64,000 nucleotides of DNA from Rhizobacter sp. Root404. Its GTDB lineage: Bacteria > Pseudomonadota > Gammaproteobacteria > Burkholderiales > Burkholderiaceae_C. Below are positions 17,123 to 26,807 of this stretch, piece after piece. The translations under genes and the position numbers were made by a program. Every line of letters begins with the position of its first letter. Position 1 is the first letter of the stretch. The notes below the pieces were generated by a model. It worked only from the letters and a program-made list of their open reading frames with translations. It did no database searches and had not been told where the DNA came from. The stretch covers positions 273,088 through 337,087 of the forward strand of contig NZ_LMDS01000006.1 of the NCBI RefSeq assembly GCF_001425865.1, written 5' to 3'.

Positions 17123-19152
17123 CTGAGCTGAAGAACGTCGAACAGGAAGTCGGGCGCTTTCGCATGCGTCTGGCGGCGGCCGCTGCGTTCGTCCTGTTCG
17201 CGTTCGGCCTGCTCGGCGCGCGGCTGGTCTACCTGCAGATCTACAAGCACGAGGAGCTCTCGACGCAGGCCGAGAACAACCGGATCACGGTCGTGCCGAT
17301 CGTGCCGAACCGCGGCCTGATCCTCGACCGCAACGGCATCGTGCTGGCGAACAACTACTCGGCCTACACGCTCGAACTCACGCCGTCCAAGATCGACGAC
17401 CTGGAGGCGACGATCGACCGGCTCGCCGCACTGGTCACGATCGAGCCGCGCGACCGCAAGCGCTTCAAGCGGCTGATGGAGGAGAACAAGAGCTTCGAGT
17501 CGCTGCCGATCCGCACCAAGCTCAGTGACGACGAGGTCGCGCGCTTCACCGCGCAGCGCTTCATGTTCACCGGCGTCGACATCAAGGCGCGGTTGTTCCG
17601 CAACTACCCGCTGGGCCAGGTCGGCAGCCACCTGATCGGCTACATCGGCCGGATCAACGAGGCCGAGAAGGCCAAGATCGACGACTCCGAGGACGAGGCC
17701 AACTACCGCGGCACGCAGTACATCGGCAAGCTCGGCGTCGAGCAGAGCTACGAGGCCGAGCTGCACGGCACGACCGGCTTCGAGGAGATGGAGACCAGCG
17801 CCGGCGGCCACCCGGTGCGCCGCCTCGACAGCCGCCCGGCCACGCCCGGCAACGCGCTGGTGATGTCGATCGACATCCGGCTGCAGGCGCTGGTCGAGGA
17901 GCTGTTCGGCGATCGCCGCGGCGCGCTGGTCGCGATCGACCCGCGCAACGGCGAGGTGCTGGCCTTCGTCAGCAAGCCCAATTTCGATCCCAACCTGTTC
18001 GTCGACGGCATCGACAGCGAGAACTGGAAGGCGCTGAACGAGTCGCTCGACAAGCCGCTGCTGAACCGCGCGCTGCGCGGCACCTACTCGCCCGGCTCGA
18101 CCTACAAGCCGTTCATGGCGATGGCGGCGCTGACGCTGGGCAAGCGCACGCCGCAGCAGGCGATCAACGACCCCGGGTACTTCAACTTCGGCAACCACCG
18201 CTTCCGCGACGACAAGGAGGGCGGGCACGGCTCGGTCGACATGTACAAGTCGATCGTGCAGTCCTGCGACACCTACTACTACATGCTCGCCAACGACCTC
18301 GGTGTCGATGCGATCCACGATTTCATGGCCCCGCTCGGCCTGGGCCAGCTGACCGGCATCGACATGCAGGGCGAGCTGCGCGGCGTGCTGCCGTCCACCG
18401 AATGGAAGCGCAACGCCTACCGCAAGAAGGAACTGCAGAAGTGGTATGCCGGCGAGACGATCTCGCTGGGCATCGGCCAGGGCCAGAACAATTTCACGAT
18501 GCTGCAGCTGGCGCAGGCGACCGCGACGATGGCGTCCGGCGGGCTGCGCTTCAAGCCGCACCTGGTCAAGATCGTCGAGAACTTCGAGACGCGTGCGCAG
18601 CGGCGCGCCGTCGGCGAGGCGCTGCCGCCGCTGAACTGGAAGCCGGAGCATGTCGAGTTCATCCGCAAGGCGATGTACGGCGTCACCCAGGAAGGCACCG
18701 GACGCGGCGCGTTCCTGAATGCCCCCTACCAGTCGGGCGGCAAGACCGGCACCGCGCAGGTCATCGGCATCAAGCAGGGCGAGAAATACAACGCCAAGAA
18801 CCTCGACGAGCGGCATCGCGACAACGCGCTGTACACCGCGTTCGCACCGCTCGAATCACCGCAGATCGCGATCGCGCTGGTGGTCGAGAACGCCGGCTTC
18901 GGCGCCGGCGCCGCCGCGCCGATCGCGCGCCGCGTGATCGACTACGTGCTCACCGGCATGGTCCCGAGCGAGGCCGACATCGCGGCCACCAAGCTCGGCC
19001 AGTCGACCGCGCCGATCGGCACGCCGCGTCCCGCGGCCTCGGTGCCCTTGCCCGGCACCACGGTCGACGGCGCGGCCGCGGCGCTGCTGACGCCGCCGGC
19101 GCCGGCGCCGGCGGCCTCTGCCGTGGTCGCGGCGAACGAGAGATCTCGGTGA
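17119..19152 (+). CDS. mrdA: Peptidoglycan transpeptidase PBP2
   Basis: The 677-residue class B penicillin-binding protein crosslinks peptidoglycan during elongation, paired with RodA. It has an N-terminal membrane helix (about residues 19-38) and the pedestal motif NRGLILDRNGIVLANN. The active-site motifs are Ser327-Thr-Tyr-Lys330, Ser382-Cys-Asp384 and Lys542-Thr-Gly-Thr. SxD instead of SxN is normal for PBP2. The start is a GTG overlapping the mreD stop. The C-terminal 60 residues form an Ala/Pro-rich extension. The 3' end overlaps rodA by four bases (GTGA). Confidence 0.97.
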   Translation: MTELKNVEQEVGRFRMRLAAAAAFVLFAFGLLGARLVYLQIYKHEELSTQAENNRITVVPIVPNRGLILDRNGIVLANNYSAYTLELTPSKIDDLEATIDRLAALVTIEPRDRKRFKRLMEENKSFESLPIRTKLSDDEVARFTAQRFMFTGVDIKARLFRNYPLGQVGSHLIGYIGRINEAEKAKIDDSEDEANYRGTQYIGKLGVEQSYEAELHGTTGFEEMETSAGGHPVRRLDSRPATPGNALVMSIDIRLQALVEELFGDRRGALVAIDPRNGEVLAFVSKPNFDPNLFVDGIDSENWKALNESLDKPLLNRALRGTYSPGSTYKPFMAMAALTLGKRTPQQAINDPGYFNFGNHRFRDDKEGGHGSVDMYKSIVQSCDTYYYMLANDLGVDAIHDFMAPLGLGQLTGIDMQGELRGVLPSTEWKRNAYRKKELQKWYAGETISLGIGQGQNNFTMLQLAQATATMASGGLRFKPHLVKIVENFETRAQRRAVGEALPPLNWKPEHVEFIRKAMYGVTQEGTGRGAFLNAPYQSGGKTGTAQVIGIKQGEKYNAKNLDERHRDNALYTAFAPLESPQIAIALVVENAGFGAGAAAPIARRVIDYVLTGMVPSEADIAATKLGQSTAPIGTPRPAASVPLPGTTVDGAAAALLTPPAPAPAASAVVAANERSR

Positions 19153-20306
19153 GCGCGATCTTCGAGCGGCCTTCGCTGTGGCTGCGCATCAAGCCGGTGT
19201 TCACCGGGTTCGACGTGCCGCTGATCCTGGCGATGCTCCTCCTCGCAGGTGCCGGGCTCGTCACGATGTATTCGGCGGGCTTCGACTCCGGCACGCGCTT
19301 CGTCGACCACGGCCGCAACATGCTGCTGGCGCTCGGCGTGGTCTTCATCGTCGCGCAGGTCTCGCCGCAGACGCTGATGAAGGCGGCGGTGCCGCTCTAT
19401 ACGGTCGGTGTGGCATTGCTGATCGCGGTGGCCGTGATGGGCGTGACCAAGAAGGGCGCGACCCGCTGGCTCAACGTCGGCGTCGTGATCCAGCCGAGCG
19501 AGGTCCTGAAGATCGCGATGCCGCTGATGCTGGCGTGGTGGTTCCAGCGCCGCGAGGGCCAGCTGCGCGCGCCCGACTTCGTGATCGCGGCGCTGCTGCT
19601 GCTGGTGCCGGTCGGGTTGATCGTCAAGCAGCCCGACCTGGGCACGGCGATCCTGGTGCTGTCGGCCGGCTTCTACGTGATCTTCTTCGCCGGGCTGAGC
19701 TGGAAGCTGACCCTGCCTGTGCTGCTGGTCGGCGCGATCGGGATCACCGCGATCGTCGTCTCCGAGGACAAGATCTGCCAGCCCGAGGTCAGCTGGCAGC
19801 CGGTGTTGAAGGACTACCAGAAGAACCGCGTCTGCACGCTGCTGGACCCGACGACCGACCCGCTCGGTAAGGGCTTCCACATCATCCAGGGAATGATCGC
19901 GATCGGCTCCGGCGGCGTCCACGGCAAGGGCTTCATGAAGGGCACGCAGACGCACCTGGAGTTCATCCCGGAGCGCACGACCGACTTCATCTTCGCGGCC
20001 TACTCCGAGGAGTTCGGGCTGGTCGGCTGCATCGGCCTGGTGCTCGGCTTCGTGTTCCTGATCTTCCGCGGGCTGATGATCGCCGCGGAGGCGCCCACGG
20101 CGTTCACGCGGCTGCTCGCCGGCGCCATCACGCTGAGCTGGTTCACCTACGCCTTCGTCAACATGGGCATGGTCAGCGGCATCCTGCCGGTGGTGGGCGT
20201 GCCGCTCCCGTTCATCAGCTACGGCGGCACCGCCATGGTCACGCTCGGCCTGGGGCTGGGGATCCTGATGTCGATCTCGAAGAGCCGCCGCCTGATTCAA
20301 AGCTGA
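19149..20306 (+). CDS. rodA: Elongasome peptidoglycan polymerase RodA
   Basis: The 385-residue SEDS-family membrane glycosyltransferase polymerises glycan strands with PBP2. About ten transmembrane helices are visible. Conserved features include ATRWLNVGVVIQPSEVLKIAMPL, VKQPDLGTAILVL, HGKGFMKGTQTHLEFIPERTTDFIFA and the terminal VPLPFISYGGTAM. The GTG start overlaps the mrdA stop. The last 68 bases overlap the converging sensor-kinase gene, so the two 3' ends share DNA. Confidence 0.97.
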   Translation: MSAIFERPSLWLRIKPVFTGFDVPLILAMLLLAGAGLVTMYSAGFDSGTRFVDHGRNMLLALGVVFIVAQVSPQTLMKAAVPLYTVGVALLIAVAVMGVTKKGATRWLNVGVVIQPSEVLKIAMPLMLAWWFQRREGQLRAPDFVIAALLLLVPVGLIVKQPDLGTAILVLSAGFYVIFFAGLSWKLTLPVLLVGAIGITAIVVSEDKICQPEVSWQPVLKDYQKNRVCTLLDPTTDPLGKGFHIIQGMIAIGSGGVHGKGFMKGTQTHLEFIPERTTDFIFAAYSEEFGLVGCIGLVLGFVFLIFRGLMIAAEAPTAFTRLLAGAITLSWFTYAFVNMGMVSGILPVVGVPLPFISYGGTAMVTLGLGLGILMSISKSRRLIQS

Positions 20307-21840
20307 CGGTCGGCGCCGCCTCTTCGTCTGCCGGCGTTGCACTGCTCGCCTGCAGCCGCACCGTGATCAGCGTGCCGGGCGGGGTGCGGGTCGACGCGTC
20401 GGTGATCGCGATCTCTGCACCGTGCTGCATCGCGATCTCGCGCACGATCGCCAGGCCGAGGCCGGAGCCGTCGACCTCGGTGCCCAGCGAACGGTAGAAC
20501 GGCTGGAACACGAGCTCGCGTTCGGCCAGCGCGATGCCGGGCCCCGAATCCTCGACCTGCAGGACCACCACCTGGCCAAACGGATCGTCGATCACCCGCA
20601 CCGTCACCGTGCCGCCAGCGGGCGTGTACTGCAGCGCGTTGTCGACCAGGTTGCGGATCAGCTCGCGCAGCAGCAGCGCGTGGCCGAGCACCTGCGGACC
20701 TTGCGGGTGGCGCGCGGCGGCCAGGTCGCCGGGCCCCTCGTAGCCCAGGTCGATGCGCTTTTCGAGCGCGCGCGGCACGAAGTCGTGCACGGTCTCGGTC
20801 GCCAGCCGCGCCAGGTTCACGACCTGGCGCTGCGGCGCCTGTTGCTGGTTCTCGGCACGCGCCATCGCGAGCAGCTGGTTCACCATGTGCGCGGCGCTCT
20901 GGCTGGAGCGGGCGATCTGCTGGAGCGTCTTCTTGAGCGCCTGCGGGTCGGTCTGGCCGGCGTCGATCTGGCGCTGCGCCAGTTCGGCCTGGGTGCGCAG
21001 GCCCGCCAGCGGCGTCTTCAACTGGTGGGCGGCGTCGGCCAGGAAGTGCTTCTGCGAACGCAGCGACTGGTCGAGCCGGGCGAGCAGGTCGTTGATCGCG
21101 CGCACGAGCGGCGAGACCTCCTCGGGTGCCTGGCGCTCGTCGATCGGGCTCAGGTCGTTGCTGTCGCGCCGACGGATGCGCTGCTGCAGCTCGTTCAGCG
21201 GCGCGATGCCGCGCGCCAGCGCCAGCCACACCAGCAGCACCGCGAGCGGCAGGATCACGAACTGCGGCAGGATCACGCCCTTGATGATCTCGGTGGCCAG
21301 GCGCGAGCGCTTGCCCAGCGTCTCGGCCACCTGCACCAGCGGGGCCTCGCCGGTCGCCGGGGTCGCCGCGTCCGGGTCCGGCGGCCGGTCCTGGACGTTG
21401 ACCCACAGGTAGGCGACTCGCACGCTCTCGTTGTTGAGCGTTTCGTCGCGGAAGCGCACCTCGCCTGGCGGCGCGCGGTCCTCGTCGGCCGGCACCGGCA
21501 GCGCGGCGTCGCCGCTGAGGAACTCGCCGCGCAGGCCCAGCACCTGGTAGTAGATGTCGTCGGCCTCGTCGGTGCGCAGGATCTCGGCGGCCGCGGCGGG
21601 CAGCTTGAACTGCGCCCGCGCGCGGCCGGGCTCGCCGCGCACCGAGACTTCCTTGGACAGCACGCGCACCATCTCGCCGAGTTCGCGATCGAATGGCTTG
21701 TTCGCGATGCCCTGCGCCACGAGCCAAGTCAGCACCACGCTCATCGGCCACAGCAGGAGCAGCGGCGCGAGCATCCAGTCGAGGATCTCGCCGAACAGCG
21801 AGCGTTGCTCGCGGGGGCGCGAATCGGGCAGCGTGGGCAT
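20239..21840 (-). CDS. TctE-like sensor histidine kinase
   Basis: The 533-residue kinase has two transmembrane helices (about residues 22-45 and 195-220) flanking a periplasmic domain of the 2CSK_N type, seen in TctE/QseC-like sensors. A HAMP linker follows. The phosphoacceptor is His272 in HFLADAAHQLKTPL, then the N box (LIRNLVDNALQYTP) and the G boxes DSGPGI and GSGLGLAIV. The signal is unknown; in TctE relatives it is often a carboxylate. The start giving MPTLPDSRP was preferred. Its response regulator is the next gene upstream on this strand, but 562 bases away, with a gene remnant between them. Confidence 0.93.
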   Translation of the reverse strand: MPTLPDSRPREQRSLFGEILDWMLAPLLLLWPMSVVLTWLVAQGIANKPFDRELGEMVRVLSKEVSVRGEPGRARAQFKLPAAAAEILRTDEADDIYYQVLGLRGEFLSGDAALPVPADEDRAPPGEVRFRDETLNNESVRVAYLWVNVQDRPPDPDAATPATGEAPLVQVAETLGKRSRLATEIIKGVILPQFVILPLAVLLVWLALARGIAPLNELQQRIRRRDSNDLSPIDERQAPEEVSPLVRAINDLLARLDQSLRSQKHFLADAAHQLKTPLAGLRTQAELAQRQIDAGQTDPQALKKTLQQIARSSQSAAHMVNQLLAMARAENQQQAPQRQVVNLARLATETVHDFVPRALEKRIDLGYEGPGDLAAARHPQGPQVLGHALLLRELIRNLVDNALQYTPAGGTVTVRVIDDPFGQVVVLQVEDSGPGIALAERELVFQPFYRSLGTEVDGSGLGLAIVREIAMQHGAEIAITDASTRTPPGTLITVRLQASSATPADEEAAPTVSFESGGGSSRSTSGSPAPGRA

Positions 21841-21941
21841 GGGTGCGGCGGAGCATAGCGCCGTGGCCTGTCGCGGTGGCTGACAACGTGTTGCGTTGTT
21901 GCCCTTTTCCCCGGGTATCGCTGCGCGGCACATGTTCCTAA

Positions 21942-22406
21942 AGTCAAGCACGAAGTAGCGACATCATCGGCAGCAACTTCTCCGGCACCGCGTTCAACCT
22001 GGTGCCCGGTCACGGGGCGTACATTGACCTGGACGGCAGCTCGGCCGATGCCGGGCTGTTGAGCCGGTCGTTCATGTTGACAGCGGGCGTCGAATACACC
22101 GCCAGCTTCGACCTCGCGGGCAGCCATCGCGGCTCGACAGAAAGCGGAACCGTGACGTTCGGAGCCGCCTCGCTCACCTACCAGATTGCCTCGGCCACCG
22201 ACTTTGCCGGCTACGTGCTGACCTTCACGCCAGGGACGACGGGCGACTACGCGCTGACGTTCCAGAATGCCGGCGGCGACAACGTCGGCGCGCTGCTCGA
22301 CAACGTCGCGATCAGCTTCACCAGCGCCGTGCCCGAGCCCGGCGTGTGGGCCCTGACGCTGGCGGGGCTGCTGGTGGTCGGCCTGCGGTCGCGACGCAGC
22401 CGCTAA
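21942..22406 (+). pseudogene. 5'-truncated PEP-CTERM protein gene
   Basis: An open frame of 154 codons runs from just after an in-frame TAA to a TAA at the end. It encodes a good secreted beta-domain (HGAYIDLDGSSADAGLLSRSF, VEYTASFDLAGSHRGSTESG, DYALTFQNAGGDNVGALLDNVAISF). A complete PEP-CTERM tail follows (VPEPGVWALTLAGLLVVGL, then RSRRSR). The domain resembles choice-of-anchor or DUF642-like exported proteins, but the usual signal peptide and first strands are absent and no ATG lies in frame. The only start would be a GTG at 22002, inside the domain. It therefore looks like a 3' remnant. It lies opposite to and between the two genes of a two-component system, overlapping the regulator stop by four bases. 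Confidence 0.7.
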
Positions 22407-23074
22407 GCCGCGATCTTCTCAAGGCAGTAGCCGAGGCCGCGCACCGTGGCGATGCGCACCGGGCCCTGCTCGATCTTCTTGCGCAGCCGGTGGATGTAGA
22501 CCTCGATCGCGTTGTTGCTGACCTCCTCGCCCCACTCGCACAGGCGCTCGACCAGCTGGTCCTTGCTGACCAGCCGCCCGGCGCGCTGCAGCAGCACTTC
22601 CAGCAGGCTGAGTTCACGCGCCGACAGTTCGACCATCTGGTCGTTCAGGTAGGCCACCCGCCCGGTCGCGTCGAAGCTCAGCGGTCCGTGCTTGATGATC
22701 GCCGAGGCGGTGCCCAGGCCCCGCCGCGTCAGCGCCCGCACCCGCGCTTCCAGTTCCTGCAGCGAGAACGGCTTGGCCATGTAGTCGTCGGCGCCGAGAT
22801 CCAACCCCTTGACGCGCTGCTCGACGCTGTCCGCGGCCGTGAGGATCAGCACCGGCACGCTGGCGCCGCGCGCGCGCAGCTTGCGCAGCACCTCCAGGCC
22901 GTGCAGCTTGGGCAGTCCGAGGTCGAGGATCACCAGGTCGAACTCGTGCGACGACAGCGCCGCGTCCGCCTCGGTGCCGCTGCCGACCTGGTCGACGGAG
23001 TAGCCCGCGTTGCGCAACGAGCGCAACAGGCCGTCGGCCAGGACCTGGTCATCTTCGGCGATGAGGATGCGCAT
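22403..23074 (-). CDS. OmpR-family response regulator, TctD-like
   Basis: The 223-residue regulator has a receiver domain with acidic pocket AEDD, phosphoacceptor Asp51 (LVILDLGLP), conserved Thr (LTAAD) and Lys (KPFSLQELEAR). A winged-helix OmpR/PhoB DNA-binding domain follows, with LSARELSLLEVLL and EVYIHRLRKKI. It is the obvious partner of the kinase encoded downstream on the same strand. The ATG giving MRILIAEDD is the natural start. It is divergent from recA, with 127 bases between the starts. Confidence 0.95.
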   Translation of the reverse strand: MRILIAEDDQVLADGLLRSLRNAGYSVDQVGSGTEADAALSSHEFDLVILDLGLPKLHGLEVLRKLRARGASVPVLILTAADSVEQRVKGLDLGADDYMAKPFSLQELEARVRALTRRGLGTASAIIKHGPLSFDATGRVAYLNDQMVELSARELSLLEVLLQRAGRLVSKDQLVERLCEWGEEVSNNAIEVYIHRLRKKIEQGPVRIATVRGLGYCLEKIAA

Positions 23075-23149
23075 GCGAGTCTCCAGACGGGCGCGGCTCG
23101 GGGCCGCATCTTCATTGTAGGGAGCGCCGCAAAAAACGGCGCCCAGGCA

Positions 23150-23178
23150 CTGTACAAACATCCAGCTTTTGAGATAAT
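23150..23178 (+). promoter_or_regulatory. recA promoter with LexA-box-like operator
   Basis: CTGTACAAACATCCAG at 23150-23165 matches the CTGT-N8-ACAG LexA operator at seven of eight fixed positions. Its first six bases (CTGTAC) serve as a weak -35, followed after 17 bases by a good -10 (GATAAT, 23173-23178). The operator therefore covers the promoter, as expected for SOS control. The recA start lies 24 bases beyond the -10. Confidence 0.65.
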
Positions 23179-23201
23179 GCGCCTTACTTCAGGAGAATCC
23201 C

Positions 23202-24296
<1,095 letters not shown>

Positions 24297-24299
24297 GCC

Positions 24300-24830
24300 A
24301 CGCCCGCGCCCAAGCCCCGGTCGCTGAAGGCGCGTGCGCTGCAGTGGCTGGCGCAGCGCGAACAGAGCCGCGTCGAGTTGCGGCGCAAGCTGCTGCCGCA
24401 CGCGGTCGCGGAGTTGGCGGCGGCGACGGGTGACGGGGCGACCGACCCGGAGGCCCGCGCGAGCGCCGCTGCGCGCGTCGACGCGGTGCTCGACTGGCTC
24501 GAGACCCACAACTACCTGTCCCAGGAGCGTTTTGTCGAATCGCGCGTCCATGCCCGCTCGGCGCGATTCGGCAACCTGCGCATTCGCCAGGAATTGAAGC
24601 AGCACCAGGTCGCACTCGGTGCCGATGCGGCGCAGGCATTGAAGGACAGCGAACTGGCGCGCGCACGCGCCGTGCGCGAGCGCAAGTTCCCGATGTGGCC
24701 GGCGGATGCGGCCGAACGGGCTCGGCAGGCGCGGTTCCTGGCGGGTCGCGGCTTCTCGCCCGATGTGATCTCGCGCGCGCTGCGAGGCGCGTCCCGGCCC
24801 CGCGATCCCGACGAGGACGACGGGGGCTGA
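24300..24830 (+). CDS. recX: RecA regulator RecX, probable ACG start
   Basis: The product resembles RecX, which binds RecA filaments and damps their activity. The conserved N-terminus SLKARALQWLAQREQSRVEL is followed by three-helix repeats (NYLSQERFVESRVHARSARFGNLRIRQELKQHQV, ARQARFLAGRGFSPDVISRAL). The first common start codon in frame is a TTG at 24378, which would remove the conserved first helix. Upstream of it, to the recA stop, there is no ATG, GTG or TTG. An ACG at 24300 lies 6 bases after AAGGAG (24288-24293), an ideal ribosome-binding site overlapping the end of recA. I infer ACG initiation coupled to recA termination. The family call is firm; the start is inference. Confidence 0.85.
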   Translation, partial: TPAPKPRSLKARALQWLAQREQSRVELRRKLLPHAVAELAAATGDGATDPEARASAAARVDAVLDWLETHNYLSQERFVESRVHARSARFGNLRIRQELKQHQVALGADAAQALKDSELARARAVRERKFPMWPADAAERARQARFLAGRGFSPDVISRALRGASRPRDPDEDDGG

Positions 24831-24998
24831 GCGGTTCCGCGTCCGCCCGGCTGTCATCCCGGCGTCAGCGATGGTGCAGAGCAGCATGCTACATTCGCGG
24901 GCTGATTTGCGGGTTCGCCCCGGGCGTCGTTGCCCCGGCCGTCCCGCCCCGAAGCGCCGCCACCTCGAACTCCGTTCACTTCGCCCTTCGCCCCACCG

Positions 24999-25613
24999 AT
25001 GGCCCTGCCGACCGCAGCCAGCGACCGCCAGCTCAAGCACCGCCGCAGCATCGACGTGCAGATCTACGCGCGCGGCAACGGCTTGTGGGAAGTCGACGCG
25101 CACATCACCGACGTGCGCTCGCGCGAGACCCGCATGGCCACCGGCATGCTGCCGGCCGGGGCGCCGATTCACGACATGCTGCTGCGACTGGTCGTCGACG
25201 AGCGCTTCAACGTCGTCGAAGCGGGCGCCGAGACGGCGGCGATGCCTTACCCGGGCGAATGCAACAGTTATGGTGACGTCTACGGCCGACTTGTCGGATT
25301 GAACCTGATGAAAGGGTTCCGCCAGGCCGTCAAGGAGCGGCTCGGCGGCGTGCAAGGCTGCACCCATATCACCGAGCTGACCCAGGTGCTGCCGACCGCG
25401 GTCGTGCAGGCCTTTGCCGGCGAGGTGCTCGACACCCGCGGCGACAGTGCGGACAGCACCCAACCGTTCCAGATCGACCGCTGCCACGCGCTGCGCGCCG
25501 ATGGCCTGGCCGTCAAGACGTACTACCCGCGCTGGTATCGAGCCCCGCAGAACAGCGCCCCCGCCCGCAGCGCGCCACCCGGCGCCGCCGTTGTTGTCCC
25601 CTCCGAAACCTGA
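24999..25613 (+). CDS. DUF2889-family protein
   Basis: The 204-residue protein matches DUF2889 proteins, which are widespread and uncharacterised in betaproteobacteria. Recognisable parts are KHRRSIDVQIYARGNGLWEVDAHITDVRSR, the middle PIHDMLLRLVVDERFNVVEA, and YPGECNSYGDVYGRLVGLNLMKGFRQAVKERLGGVQGCTHITELTQVLP. No signal peptide or membrane helix is seen. I chose the ATG giving MALPTAASDRQ because earlier in-frame residues are Pro/Arg-rich. It lies 18 bases before sucC; the functional link is unknown. Confidence 0.8.
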   Translation: MALPTAASDRQLKHRRSIDVQIYARGNGLWEVDAHITDVRSRETRMATGMLPAGAPIHDMLLRLVVDERFNVVEAGAETAAMPYPGECNSYGDVYGRLVGLNLMKGFRQAVKERLGGVQGCTHITELTQVLPTAVVQAFAGEVLDTRGDSADSTQPFQIDRCHALRADGLAVKTYYPRWYRAPQNSAPARSAPPGAAVVVPSET

Positions 25614-25631
25614 AAGCCCGAGAGACCGACC

Positions 25632-26795
25632 ATGAAGATCCACGAGTACCAAGGCAAGGAAATCCTGCGCCAGTTCGGTGTGCCGGTGCCGCGCGGCTAT
25701 CCCGCGTTCAGCGTGCGCGAGGCCAACGAGGCCGCGCAGAAGCTCGGCGGCCCGGTCTGGGTCGTGAAGGCGCAGATCCACGCCGGTGGACGCGGCAAGG
25801 GCGGCGGCGTGAAGCTGGCGCGCTCGATGGCCGATGTCGAGAAGCTCTCCAACGAAATCCTGGGCATGCAGCTCAAGACCCACCAGACCGGCCCGGAGGG
25901 CCAGAAGGTGCGCCGCCTGCTGATCGAGGAAGGCGCGGACATCAAGAAGGAGTATTACGTCGCCGCGGTCACCGACCGCGCGACGCAGAAGGTCGCGATC
26001 ATGGCCAGCTCCGAGGGCGGCATGGACATCGAGGAAGTGGCCCACGCCACGCCCGAGAAGATCCTGAAGGTCTTCGTCGACCCGGCCACCGGACTGACCG
26101 ATGCGCAGGGCACCGAACTCGCGAACGGCATCGGCGTGCCGCCCGGCTCGACCGCGCAGGCGATCGACGTGTTCAAGAAGCTCTACCAGTGCTACATGGA
26201 CACCGATTGCTCGCTGGCCGAGATCAACCCGCTGATCCTGGAAGGCAACGGCAACATCAAGGCGCTCGACGCGAAGTTCAACTTCGACTCGAATGCGCTG
26301 TTCCGTCATCCCGAGATCGTCGCCTACCGCGACCTCGACGAGGAAGACCCGGCCGAGATCGAGGCCAGCAAGTTCGACCTCGCGTACATCCAGCTCGACG
26401 GCAACATCGGCTGCCTGGTCAACGGCGCCGGGCTGGCGATGGCGACGATGGACACGATCAAGCTGTTCGGCGGCGAGCCGGCGAACTTCCTCGACGTCGG
26501 CGGCGGCGCCACCGCCGAGAAGGTCACCGAGGCCTTCAAGATCATGCTCGGCAACCCGAAGGTCAAGGCCATCCTGGTCAACATCTTCGGCGGGATCATG
26601 CGCTGCGACACGATCGCCGAAGGCGTGATCGCCGCGTGCAAGGCCGTCAACCTGAACGTGCCGCTGGTCGTGCGCATGAAGGGCACCAACGAGGACCTGG
26701 GCAAGAAGATGCTGAAGGACTCGGGCCTGCCGATCATCACCGCCGAATCGATGGCCGACGCCGCCAAGGCCGTGATGGCCGCGCTGGCCAAGTAA
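25632..26795 (+). CDS. sucC: Succinyl-CoA ligase (ADP-forming) beta subunit
   Basis: The 387-residue beta subunit carries the nucleotide-binding ATP-grasp domain and makes the CoA-ligase dimer interface with SucD in the TCA cycle. Markers are MKIHEYQGKEILRQFGVPVPRG at the N-terminus, KAQIHAGGRGKGGGVK, INPLILEGNGNIKALDAKFNFD and the C-terminal ligase segment with GGATAEKVTEAFK and NIFGGIMRCDTIAEG. Length is typical. sucD starts 12 bases downstream. Confidence 0.98.
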   Translation: MKIHEYQGKEILRQFGVPVPRGYPAFSVREANEAAQKLGGPVWVVKAQIHAGGRGKGGGVKLARSMADVEKLSNEILGMQLKTHQTGPEGQKVRRLLIEEGADIKKEYYVAAVTDRATQKVAIMASSEGGMDIEEVAHATPEKILKVFVDPATGLTDAQGTELANGIGVPPGSTAQAIDVFKKLYQCYMDTDCSLAEINPLILEGNGNIKALDAKFNFDSNALFRHPEIVAYRDLDEEDPAEIEASKFDLAYIQLDGNIGCLVNGAGLAMATMDTIKLFGGEPANFLDVGGGATAEKVTEAFKIMLGNPKVKAILVNIFGGIMRCDTIAEGVIAACKAVNLNVPLVVRMKGTNEDLGKKMLKDSGLPIITAESMADAAKAVMAALAK

Positions 26796-26807
26796 GCAAG
26801 GAACACC

